Origin: UBA1774 sp045628925
GTDB taxonomy: Bacteria > Bacillota > Clostridia > Oscillospirales > Oscillospiraceae
Direction of reading: 5' to 3'
DNA: 11,149 nucleotides
Assembly (NCBI GenBank): GCA_045628925.1
Contig: JAZQQF010000047.1
Location: 1 to 11,149, forward strand
Positions within the stretch are counted from its first letter, which is position 1, and each line of letters starts with the position of its first letter. Under the pieces are notes generated by a model that saw only the letters and a list, made by a program, of their open reading frames with translations, was not told where the DNA came from and searched no databases. The translations under genes were made by a program, and so were the position numbers. Below, piece after piece: positions 1 to 5,622 of this stretch.

Positions 1-1181
1 TCTACAGCGTTTCCTCTGCCTTCCCCGTGGAGCCGGACGGGTATTCCGACGCATACGCGGAAGCGCTCCTTGCCCCGTATGCGGACGGAGCCATACCAGA
101 GGGGGAGAAGGTCAACATCGTTTCCTTTATGCTGGAAGCCTTCAGCGATCTGTCCGACTGGGACATCCCCGGTCTGTCCGATGAGGTCTATGCCGCCTAT
201 CACGCCCTCGAAGCCGAGAGCCTGCACGGAACGCTGATCGACAATATCTTCGCGGGCGGAACGGTGAACACCGAACGCTGCTTCCTCACCGGCAGCGGCA
301 TCGTGGACAATTACCGCAAGAACTCCAATTCCTACGTGTGGGATCTGCGGAATCAGGGCTACACCACGGGCGGCAACCACCCCTGCTATAACTGGTTCTA
401 CAACCGCCGGAACATCAACAGCTATCTGGGTTTTGAGAGCTACGATTATCTGGAGGAACGCTACGGCGCGATGGTAAACGGCGGCATCGCGCTGGACAAC
501 GTGTTTCTACCGGAGGTGACACGTCTGCTGCTGGAGGAATTCGAGACCGGCGGCCCCAGCTTTACCTTCAACCTCACTTATCAGGGCCACGGGCCTTACA
601 GCACCAGCACCCTCTATTTCGGCGAGTGGATGGAGAACGTGGGCTATTCAGACTATGATCTGGCCATCATGAACAACTATTTCGGTTCCGTGCATGACAC
701 CGGCGAGCGCCTCAGCACGATGGCGGACGCTTTCCGGGAATGCGAGGAGCCCATCGTTCTCATCATCTTCGGCGACCACAAGCCCTGGTTCGGCGACGCA
801 AACTCCGTCTATCAGGCGCTGCATATCAATCTGGACACCGCGACGGAGGAGGGCTTCTATAACTACTACTCCACCAGTTATCTCATTTGGGCGAACGACG
901 CGGCGAAGGAAGTGCTGGGCTGCGACTTCTGCGGTGAAGGCCCCACCATCAGCCCCAGCTTCCTCATGAACCTGCTCTATCAGCAGTGCGGCTGGACCGG
1001 CAGCGCATATATGCAATATACCGACACAGTGATGGCCCAGCTGCCCGTCATCACCTCCAACGGATTCTACGTGACCGCCGACGGCACCTTTACCAAGACC
1101 CTGACGCCGGAGCAGGAAAAGCTGGTGTCGGATTTCCGCATCGTCGATTACTGGTATCGGCATCATTTTCAGGAGCCCTGA
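1..1181 (+). CDS. LTA synthase-family sulfatase (phosphoglycerol transferase-like), 5'-truncated
   Basis: This is the extracellular catalytic part of a lipoteichoic acid synthase/phosphoglycerol transferase-type enzyme. The family transfers glycerol phosphate, usually from phosphatidylglycerol, onto a growing polymer or glycan outside the membrane. The frame is open to the left edge (codons from base 3), so the N-terminal membrane helices lie outside the window; the GTG at 27 is probably internal. Numbering from that GTG, the expected metal and active-site residues are present: Glu37 in VSFMLEAFSDL, the probable nucleophile Thr79 in FAGGTVNTE, His188 in YQGHGPYS, and Asp250-His251 in IIFGDHKP. 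The substrate-loop pattern GG..(F/Y)..NR...Y..GF is seen near residues 115-136. The true substrate cannot be fixed: LtaS, a polyglycerolphosphate primase or a glycan-modifying homologue are all possible. The stop lies one base before the next start, so the two genes are probably cotranscribed. Confidence 0.88.
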   Translation, partial: YSVSSAFPVEPDGYSDAYAEALLAPYADGAIPEGEKVNIVSFMLEAFSDLSDWDIPGLSDEVYAAYHALEAESLHGTLIDNIFAGGTVNTERCFLTGSGIVDNYRKNSNSYVWDLRNQGYTTGGNHPCYNWFYNRRNINSYLGFESYDYLEERYGAMVNGGIALDNVFLPEVTRLLLEEFETGGPSFTFNLTYQGHGPYSTSTLYFGEWMENVGYSDYDLAIMNNYFGSVHDTGERLSTMADAFRECEEPIVLIIFGDHKPWFGDANSVYQALHINLDTATEEGFYNYYSTSYLIWANDAAKEVLGCDFCGEGPTISPSFLMNLLYQQCGWTGSAYMQYTDTVMAQLPVITSNGFYVTADGTFTKTLTPEQEKLVSDFRIVDYWYRHHFQEP

Positions 1182-1182
1182 T

Positions 1183-1719
1183 ATGGAGATCTGCACCTGT
1201 GCTTCACCGGTGGGCGATCTGCTGCTGGCGGCGGAGGACGGCGCGCTCTGCGGCCTTTGGCTGAGAGATCAGAAGTATTTCGGCAGTACGCTCGCACCCC
1301 GCCCTGTTCAAAACCCGTTTAACCCCGTTTTCCTTTCAGCCGAGAACTGGCTGGATCGTTACTTCGATGGGGAGAAACCCGAGATCGGAGAACTGCCTCT
1401 CGCGCCGAAGGGCAGCGCGTTCCGGCAGCAGGTCTGGCAGCTTCTGTGCGAGATCCCCTACGGCGAGACCGTGACCTACGGTGCGCTGGCTTCGGAGCTT
1501 GCATCCCGTCTCGGGCGGGAGACCATGTCCGCGCAGGCCGTCGGCGGTGCAGTGGGACACAATCCCATTTCCATCATCATCCCCTGCCACCGCGTTGTAG
1601 GGGCGGACGGCAGCCTCACAGGCTATGCGGGCGGCATTCAGAAGAAGCTCTTTCTCCTGCGGCACGAAGGCGCTTCAGTGGAGCGGCTATACGTTCCCGA
1701 AAAAGGCACCGCGCTTTAG
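1183..1719 (+). CDS. ogt: Methylated-DNA--[protein]-cysteine S-methyltransferase (Ogt/MGMT family)
   Basis: A suicide DNA repair protein that moves the alkyl group from O6-alkylguanine (and O4-alkylthymine) onto its own cysteine. At 178 residues it has the usual single-domain length. The N-terminal ribonuclease-H-like part spans about 1-75, and the C-terminal winged-helix part about 77-165. The active site is IPCHRVVG with acceptor Cys135, followed by the GYAGG turn (148-152) and the LL..EG end. The 'arginine finger' that flips the base in human and E. coli relatives (17 residues before the cysteine) is Gln118 here, in SAQAVGGAVGHNP. The start ATG is one base after the upstream TGA and has AGGAG at 1171-1175, 7 nt away, inside the upstream gene; translational coupling is likely. 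No obvious terminator follows. Family assignment is secure; the choice between the symbols ogt, adaB and mgt is not. Confidence 0.93.
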   Translation: MEICTCASPVGDLLLAAEDGALCGLWLRDQKYFGSTLAPRPVQNPFNPVFLSAENWLDRYFDGEKPEIGELPLAPKGSAFRQQVWQLLCEIPYGETVTYGALASELASRLGRETMSAQAVGGAVGHNPISIIIPCHRVVGADGSLTGYAGGIQKKLFLLRHEGASVERLYVPEKGTAL

Positions 1720-1766
1720 GCTTTCGCCCGCGCAGCAGAAAATCACGCATTCCGCACCGGAACCGC

Positions 1767-1795
1767 TTTACAAAATTTCGTCTCTGTATTATAAT
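1767..1795 (+). promoter_or_regulatory. Vegetative (sigma-A type) promoter of the flavin split-barrel gene
   Basis: TTTACA at 1767-1772 and a perfect TATAAT at 1790-1795 are separated by exactly 17 nt. Transcription would start near 1802, giving a leader of about 50 nt before the ATG at 1854. The surrounding region (1720-1853) is clearly richer in A+T than the genes on either side. No operator-like repeat was seen. Confidence 0.8.
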
Positions 1796-1853
1796 CCAAG
1801 CAGACAAACACCTGTCGCAATCCAACGTATATTTTTATGAGGAGGTCAATCTC

Positions 1854-2246
1854 ATGCAGGAAGTTTATGAATTTCTGAAGAAGGCCGGCACCTACTATCT
1901 GGCCACCGTCGAGGGCGATCAGCCCCGCGTGCGTCCCTTCGGCACCGTCAACATTTTCGACGGCAAGCTCTACATCCAGACCGGCAAGATCAAGCCCTGC
2001 TCCAAGCAGATGGCTGCCAACCCCAAGGTCGAGATCTGCGCGTTCACCGCTGGCCAGTGGGTCCGCATCGCCGCCAAGGCCATCAACGACGACCGTCTCG
2101 AGGCCAAGGAGAGCATGCTGGATGCGTATCCCAACCTGAAGGGCCAGTACAAGGCCGATGACGACAACACCCAGGTCCTCTACCTGCAGGATGCCGTCGC
2201 CACCTTCTCTTCCTTCGGCGGCCCCAGCCGTGAAGTGAAGTTCTGA
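1854..2246 (+). CDS. Pyridoxamine 5'-phosphate oxidase-like (FMN-binding split barrel) protein
   Basis: A 130-residue cytoplasmic protein of the pyridoxamine 5'-phosphate oxidase-like split-barrel superfamily. Small members usually bind FMN, F420 or heme and act as reductases or oxidases of mostly unknown substrate. Visible signs are the N-terminal helix, then YYLATVEGDQPRVRPFG (14-30, the first strands and cofactor-binding region), the strand DGKLYIQTG, and KPCSKQMAANPKVEICAF, the typical helix-strand element of the family. The start is fixed by a strong AGGAGG at 1840-1845, 8 nt before the ATG; the frame stays open upstream but that part belongs to the alkyltransferase region. It has its own consensus promoter and a strong terminator, and uses many C-ending codons (GCC, AAC, ATC, TAC), so it is probably abundant. 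It is not PdxH proper, which is longer. The substrate is unknown. Confidence 0.85.
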   Translation: MQEVYEFLKKAGTYYLATVEGDQPRVRPFGTVNIFDGKLYIQTGKIKPCSKQMAANPKVEICAFTAGQWVRIAAKAINDDRLEAKESMLDAYPNLKGQYKADDDNTQVLYLQDAVATFSSFGGPSREVKF

Positions 2247-2256
2247 GTTCACAGAG

Positions 2257-2289
2257 AAAACCCTCCTGACTTCGGTCAGGAGGGTTTTT
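2257..2289. terminator. Bidirectional intrinsic terminator with UUCG tetraloop
   Basis: An inverted repeat pairs 2257-2270 (AAAACCCTCCTGAC) with 2275-2288 around the loop TTCG at 2271-2274. A T run follows on the plus strand, and the A run at the left becomes a T run on the minus strand. It lies between the stops of two convergent genes, 10 bases after the flavin-type gene and just beyond the membrane-protein gene, so it can serve both. Confidence 0.9.
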
Positions 2290-2294
2290 CATAT

Positions 2295-2951
2295 TCACTT
2301 CTTCCCTGCTTTCCGCAGCGCCCACAACGCCAGCGACAGCAGCCACGTGGCCACCAGCATCAGCGGTGCGCTCACAAACCACATACCGCCCATATTAAAG
2401 CCATAGAAGTCATACCAGCCGCCCTTCCACGGGCCGACGATGATGACCTCATAGAAGTACACTGCCCCGTAGATCAGCGTGGGCAGGACGCAGAGGAAGG
2501 TCGTGCGGAACCGCAGCTTCGGCTTCCGCTCCATCAGGATGAACGACAGCATACTCAGCAGCGGCGAGATCAGATGCATAAACAGGTTCGCGCCCGCAAA
2601 CATGGCCCCGTAGCCCATCATGGGACCGAGGAACAGCACAACGGTGAAGAACGTCACGCCCACCGCAACGGCGCCGATGGCTTTCATCGTCATCACCCAC
2701 GCGGGTGGTTCCTTCCCGCTTTTCAGCCCGGCGATCTGCCAGATGAGCAGCAGCAGCGATACCGCCGCCGCGAGGATATTGGAATCCACCGTGAAATAAT
2801 GGAAGCAGTAGCTCCCCATGCCGGTCATATTCCCCTCTCCGCCGGTGACGAAAAAGCTGCGGACGGAATACACCGTCAGCACGATCACCAGCAGATTGCA
2901 GAGCATGGAAAGGTATTTTGCCGCGCCGTTCGTTTTTTTCTCTTCGGTCAT
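2295..2951 (-). CDS. Pr6Pr-type six-helix integral membrane protein, function unknown
   Basis: A 218-residue integral membrane protein with about six hydrophobic segments, roughly at residues 14-35, 54-75, 90-110, 117-140, 150-172 and 190-212. A short charged N-terminus and a lysine-rich C-terminus suggest both ends may be cytoplasmic. The second segment starts with HYFTVDSNIL and the fourth carries NLFMHLISPLLS with a membrane-embedded His126. This pattern is typical of proteins annotated as the Pr6Pr family, which are distantly related to the FAR-17a/AIG1 fold. No catalytic activity is established for bacterial members as far as I know. The ATG has GAGGGA a few bases upstream and a good promoter 27-55 bases upstream. 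It is a single-gene unit convergent with the flavin-type gene and ends at their shared terminator. Family call is moderate; the membrane topology is clear. Confidence 0.75.
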   Translation of the reverse strand: MTEEKKTNGAAKYLSMLCNLLVIVLTVYSVRSFFVTGGEGNMTGMGSYCFHYFTVDSNILAAAVSLLLLIWQIAGLKSGKEPPAWVMTMKAIGAVAVGVTFFTVVLFLGPMMGYGAMFAGANLFMHLISPLLSMLSFILMERKPKLRFRTTFLCVLPTLIYGAVYFYEVIIVGPWKGGWYDFYGFNMGGMWFVSAPLMLVATWLLSLALWALRKAGKK

Positions 2952-2977
2952 CGTTATCCCTCGTTTCTCTTTGCTCG

Positions 2978-3006
2978 ATGATACAGGCAGCAGCGGCCCC
3001 TGTCAA
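2978..3006 (-). promoter_or_regulatory. Vegetative promoter of the Pr6Pr-type membrane protein
   Basis: On the minus strand there is a perfect TTGACA (3006-3001) and TATCAT (2983-2978) with a 17-nt spacer. The start of transcription would fall near 2971, about 20 bases before the ATG. It lies back-to-back with the putative promoter of the plus-strand gene at 3074; the two -35 boxes are 8 bases apart. Confidence 0.78.
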
Positions 3007-3014
3007 GTCCGCTG

Positions 3015-3043
3015 TGCATAAACAGCCGAAAACCGCGCATACT
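3015..3043 (+). promoter_or_regulatory. Putative forespore (sigma-G/sigma-F type) promoter
   Basis: TGCATA at 3015-3020 and CATACT at 3038-3043 are 17 nt apart. This fits the Bacillus sigma-G pattern (TGnATA, 17-18 nt, CATACTA) apart from the last base, and the -35 also fits the sigma-F GYATA box. No vegetative -35/-10 pair of similar quality is visible in 2952-3060. Transcription would start near 3050, about 24 bases before the ATG at 3074 and just before its AGGAGG. The match is by eye and such hexamers also occur by chance. Confidence 0.45.
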
Positions 3044-3073
3044 GAGCACAAATCCCCATCAGGAGGAATGAAA

Positions 3074-3508
3074 ATGCGCGAAGAAGACACGATCAAACTG
3101 TTGCGGGAGTGCGACGCGGGCGTGAAGATGGGCGTCGCCTCCATCAAAGAGGTGCAGGGTTTCGTGCGGAATGAGCAGTTCCGCGACCGGCTGGACGCCT
3201 GCCGCACCGCACATGAATCGCTGGGTAACGAGGTTCAGGCGCTTCTGGAGCAGAAGCACGATGAAGGCAAGGAACCGAATCCGGTGGCCAAGGGCATGAG
3301 CTGGATCAAGACCAACGTGAAGCTCAGCTTCAATGAGTCGGATCACACCATTGCCGACCTGATGACCGACGGCTGCAACATGGGCGTCAAATCCCTGAAC
3401 CGCTATCTGAACGAATACGAACACGCCGACGAGCGCTCCAAAGACATCGCCCGCCGCCTCAGCTCGCTGGAGGAACAGCTCACCGAGGATATCCGCCCTT
3501 ATCTCTGA
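3074..3508 (+). CDS. Small helical protein, DUF2383/ferritin-like four-helix bundle type
   Basis: A 144-residue soluble, almost entirely helical protein with no signal peptide or membrane segment. It resembles four-helix-bundle proteins of the DUF2383/ferritin-like type, whose function is unknown; I recognise the style rather than a named gene. It looks like two related helical hairpins: CxxGVK occurs at residues 13-18 and again at 101-106, each followed by a similar amphipathic stretch. Possible metal ligands (His48, Glu49, Glu53, His62, His91) are present, but no classic ferritin EXXH pair is clear. Two ATGs are available, at 3068 and 3074. AGGAGG at 3061-3066 is only one base from the first but 7 nt from the second, so 3074 is preferred. 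It is a single-gene unit with its own terminator. The upstream region resembles a forespore promoter, so a role in the spore is possible but only inferred. Confidence 0.7.
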   Translation: MREEDTIKLLRECDAGVKMGVASIKEVQGFVRNEQFRDRLDACRTAHESLGNEVQALLEQKHDEGKEPNPVAKGMSWIKTNVKLSFNESDHTIADLMTDGCNMGVKSLNRYLNEYEHADERSKDIARRLSSLEEQLTEDIRPYL

Positions 3509-3516
3509 TCGCAGCG

Positions 3517-3542
3517 CAGGCAGGTCATCCTGCCTGTTTTTT
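3517..3542 (+). terminator. Intrinsic terminator of the small helical protein gene
   Basis: CAGGCAGG (3517-3524) pairs with CCTGCCTG (3529-3536) around a TCAT loop, followed by six T (3537-3542). The last two T are also part of the stop codon of the convergent kinase gene (TAA, read 3543-3541), so the two transcription units overlap at their ends. Confidence 0.88.
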
Positions 3543-4419
3543 ATCGGATGCGTTCCAGCAGCGAGGCCGGGATCTCCGGGATCGCGCCCAGCTGCGTGAC
3601 CACGTAGTCGCTGAGCAGAACGCCCCGATCCAGCGCTTCCCCGATGCTTTGCCCGTTCAGATAATTCCACGCAAAGCAGGCGGAAAAGCTGTCCCCCGCG
3701 CCGACGGCGGAAACGAGCGTGCTTTCCGGCTTCGCGGAGCGGATAATCTCGCCGCGAAACGTATCATATACGCAGGCCCCGTCCCTGTCCAGCGTCATCA
3801 GGATCAGGCGAAGCTGCGGATACGTCTCCGCCAGCGAACGCATCAGCGCTTCCCCGTCCTTCTGCTCCGGCAGCAGGCCAAATTCCGCAAAGCAGCCCGC
3901 TTCCTCCCGGCTGATTTTCAGGATCGTCGCCCATGCAAGGCTCTCCGCCAGCACTTCCCGGGAGATGAACGGCCTGCGCACGTTGATATCCACGAATATT
4001 TCCCGGAACCCGCCGGACTTTGCCAGCTGCGCCGCCGTGCGGGCGGAAACGGTACTTCGGCGCGCCAGCGTTCCCAGATACAGCAGGTCGGCCTGCACCG
4101 GCTCCGCGGGAACGGGGATCGCGTCATAGGCCACGTTTTCCAGCAGCTGATATCGGGGCATCCCGTCCTCCCCCAGCGTGACCTGACAGGCGCCGGTGGG
4201 AAGATCGGATTCCACGGTGAGCGCATCGTTTACCCGCAGCTTCCGGATCTCTGACCGTGCTGCCGTTCCGAGCGCATCACGCCCCACGGCGGAGCAGAAT
4301 GCCGCTTCCCCGCCCAGCGCGGCAAAATGCGCCGCGAAATTGAAGGGCGCGCCGCCAATGGTCTTTTCTTCCCCGAAAACGTCCCACAGGACCTCACCGA
4401 ATACCAATGCCTTTGCCAT
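3541..4419 (-). CDS. PfkB-family carbohydrate kinase (fructokinase-like)
   Basis: An ATP-dependent cytoplasmic sugar kinase of the ribokinase/PfkB family, complete at 292 residues (the family is usually about 290-330). The N-terminal sugar-binding signature is GGAPFNFAAHFAALGG (22-37), which resembles bacterial fructokinases. The C-terminal signature is VGAGDSFSA, with the anion-hole glycines and catalytic base Asp243. A lid region and the ...RSTVSARTAAQLAKS segment lie between. The exact sugar (fructose, ribose, a modified hexose or a nucleoside) cannot be read from sequence. The ATG is preceded by GAGGCGG about 6 nt upstream. The gene stands alone with no transporter beside it, is divergent from the D-amino-acid transaminase gene, and has an inverted repeat across its promoter that suggests repression by a dimeric regulator encoded elsewhere. 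Confidence 0.92.
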   Translation of the reverse strand: MAKALVFGEVLWDVFGEEKTIGGAPFNFAAHFAALGGEAAFCSAVGRDALGTAARSEIRKLRVNDALTVESDLPTGACQVTLGEDGMPRYQLLENVAYDAIPVPAEPVQADLLYLGTLARRSTVSARTAAQLAKSGGFREIFVDINVRRPFISREVLAESLAWATILKISREEAGCFAEFGLLPEQKDGEALMRSLAETYPQLRLILMTLDRDGACVYDTFRGEIIRSAKPESTLVSAVGAGDSFSACFAWNYLNGQSIGEALDRGVLLSDYVVTQLGAIPEIPASLLERIR

Positions 4420-4442
4420 TGTTCCGCCTCCCGAATGATTCT

Positions 4443-4467
4443 GACCGCAGTATAGCAGAGTGCGGTC
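4443..4467. promoter_or_regulatory. Operator-like inverted repeat over the kinase promoter
   Basis: GACCGCA (4443-4449) and TGCGGTC (4461-4467) form a perfect 7-bp inverted repeat with an 11-nt gap. It covers the kinase -10 box and half of its spacer, where a bound protein would block RNA polymerase. CGGTCGA occurs at 4463-4469 and again at 4493-4499 in the same direction, exactly 30 bp apart, so a third half-site lies toward the transaminase promoter. The regulator is unknown. Confidence 0.5.
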
Positions 4468-4477
4468 GAAGATGCAA
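4449..4477 (-). promoter_or_regulatory. Vegetative promoter of the PfkB kinase gene (extended -10)
   Basis: On the minus strand TTGCAT (4477-4472) and TATACT (4454-4449) have a 17-nt spacer, and TGC directly precedes the -10 box, giving an extended -10. The start would be near 4442, about 23 bases before the ATG at 4419. Confidence 0.75.
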
Positions 4478-4505
4478 AGAATTTCATGCTTCCGGTCGAT
4501 TCGTC

Positions 4506-4534
4506 TTTACAAATGAATGATATTGCGTTAAACT
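4506..4534 (+). promoter_or_regulatory. Probable vegetative promoter of the D-amino-acid transaminase gene
   Basis: TTTACA at 4506-4511 and TAAACT at 4529-4534 have a 17-nt spacer. The -10 box matches only four of six consensus positions, so it may be weaker than the kinase promoter. The start would fall near 4541, about 25 bases before the ATG. Confidence 0.55.
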
Positions 4535-4565
4535 GAATCAAAATCTTGGATATGAGGCTGAAAAC

Positions 4566-5405
4566 ATGAAAACTCTGGGATATTATAATGGCAGGTTCGA
4601 CGAAGCAGATCAGATGATGGTACCCATGAACGACCGCGTCAGCTATTTCGGCGACGGGGTCTATGACGCGGGCCCCTGCCGGAATTACCATATCTTCGCG
4701 CTGGATGAACACGTGGACCGCTTTTTCGGCAACGCGGCCAAGCTGGAGATCCGGATGCCCATCACGAAAGAGGAACTGAAGAAGCTCCTCTCCGAGCTGG
4801 TATTGAAGCTGGATTCGCCCGACCTGTTCGTGTATTATCAGGTCACCCGCGGCACCGGGATGCGCAACCACGTTTTTACCGAAGGTCCCGGCAATCTGTG
4901 GATCATGATGAAGCCCGCGTCGATCTCCGACGGGACGAAGCCCATCCGGCTCGTCACCACGGAGGATACCCGCTTCTTCCACTGTGATATCAAAACGCTG
5001 AACCTCATCCCCTCCGTCATGGCCTCCGAGAAGGCGAAGCGCGCCGGTGCAGATGAATGTATCTTCTATCGTCCCGGCGGCCGGGTGACGGAATGCGCCC
5101 ACAGTAACGTCCATATTCTGAAAGGCGGTGAGCTGTGGACCGCGCCGACCGACAATCTCATTCTTCCCGGCATCGCCCGGAAGCATCTTATCAAGGCCTG
5201 CAAAACGATGGACGTAACGGTGCGTGAGGAGGCCTATTCGCTGGATACGCTGATGGATGCCGACGAAGTGCTGGTCACCAGCTCCAGCAACCTTTGCCTC
5301 CGCGCCATCGAGGTAGACGGAAAGCCCGTCGGCGGCAAGGACCCGGATACTTATGAAAAGCTGCGTACGGAGGTCCTGCGGGAGTTCCTCGCGGCGACAG
5401 ACTGA
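4566..5405 (+). CDS. dat: D-amino-acid transaminase (class IV PLP aminotransferase)
   Basis: A fold-type IV PLP enzyme that exchanges amino groups between D-amino acids and 2-oxo acids (typically D-alanine + 2-oxoglutarate to pyruvate + D-glutamate), supplying D-amino acids for peptidoglycan. The 279-residue length matches the Bacillus enzyme. Visible signs: GDGVY with Tyr33, the carboxylate-binding pair Arg100/His102 in RGTGMRNHVF, the PLP lysine Lys143 in CDIKTLNL, Glu176 in VTECAHSNV, and the phosphate-binding LPGIAR at 200-205. The Arg-x-His pair and the CDIK(T/S)LNL block are characteristic of D-amino-acid transaminases rather than branched-chain aminotransferases or aminodeoxychorismate lyases. 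The start has GAGG 8 nt upstream. It forms its own unit with a strong terminator and is divergent from the kinase. MurD, which consumes D-glutamate, is encoded about 4 kb downstream on the other strand. Confidence 0.9.
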   Translation: MKTLGYYNGRFDEADQMMVPMNDRVSYFGDGVYDAGPCRNYHIFALDEHVDRFFGNAAKLEIRMPITKEELKKLLSELVLKLDSPDLFVYYQVTRGTGMRNHVFTEGPGNLWIMMKPASISDGTKPIRLVTTEDTRFFHCDIKTLNLIPSVMASEKAKRAGADECIFYRPGGRVTECAHSNVHILKGGELWTAPTDNLILPGIARKHLIKACKTMDVTVREEAYSLDTLMDADEVLVTSSSNLCLRAIEVDGKPVGGKDPDTYEKLRTEVLREFLAATD

Positions 5406-5416
5406 GATAATAGCCG

Positions 5417-5449
5417 AATCCCCTGCGGACTTTGCCGCAGGGGATTTTT
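5417..5449 (+). terminator. Intrinsic terminator of the D-amino-acid transaminase gene
   Basis: A 12-bp stem pairs 5417-5428 with 5435-5446 (AATCCCCTGCGG and its complement) around a six-base loop and ends in a T run at 5445-5449. It lies 11 bases after the stop codon. Confidence 0.92.
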
Positions 5450-5461
5450 CTGAATATTCAC

Positions 5462-5492
5462 AATAAAAGAACCCGCCGAACGAATCGGCGGG
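5462..5492 (-). terminator. Intrinsic terminator downstream of tRNA-Cys
   Basis: On the minus strand CCCGCCGA (5492-5485) pairs with TCGGCGGG (5479-5472) around a five-base loop and is followed by a T-rich tail, TTCTTTTATT (5471-5462). It starts four bases after the encoded CCA of the tRNA. It would also end any transcript reading through from ligA. Confidence 0.85.
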
Positions 5493-5496
5493 CTTT

Positions 5497-5571
5497 TGGA
5501 GGTGACACCCAGATTTGAACTGGGGAGTGAAGGTTTTGCAGACCTTTGCCTTACCACTTGGCTATGTCACC
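5497..5571 (-). tRNA. tRNA-Cys (anticodon GCA)
   Basis: The minus strand folds into a full cloverleaf of 75 nt including CCA: acceptor stem GGTGACA/TGTCACC, D arm GCC...GGC with GTGGTAA in the loop, anticodon stem AAGGT/ACCTT with loop CTGCAAA (anticodon GCA), a five-base variable loop, and T arm CCCAG/CTGGG with loop TTCAAAT. The discriminator base is T (U73), which cysteinyl-tRNA synthetases require. CCA is encoded. No intron or defect is visible. Confidence 0.97.
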
Positions 5572-5586
5572 GTAACGGCAGGTCAT

Positions 5587-5615
5587 AATATAGCACATTA
5601 TTCCCCGCCGGTCAA
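5587..5615 (-). promoter_or_regulatory. Vegetative promoter of tRNA-Cys (extended -10)
   Basis: On the minus strand TTGACC (5615-5610) and TATATT (5592-5587) have a 17-nt spacer with TGC directly before the -10 box. The tRNA starts at 5571, leaving a leader of about 8-10 nt. The promoter fills the gap between the ligA stop and the tRNA. Confidence 0.75.
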
Positions 5616-5622
5616 GTCTTTT

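Noticed and set aside
1446..1853. N-terminal extension of the flavin-type protein to 266 codons
   Set aside because: The added part overlaps the alkyltransferase in another frame and crosses a consensus promoter; AGGAGG before the ATG at 1854 fixes the start.
4230..5186. A 318-codon minus-strand frame opposite the transaminase
   Set aside because: It crosses the kinase start and the promoter region and shows no family features; the plus-strand transaminase is unmistakable.
5417..5492. Two neighbouring GC-rich hairpins as a possible attachment site or repeat element next to the tRNA
   Set aside because: Each is fully explained as an intrinsic terminator for one of two convergent units, and no duplicated tRNA end or integrase is present.
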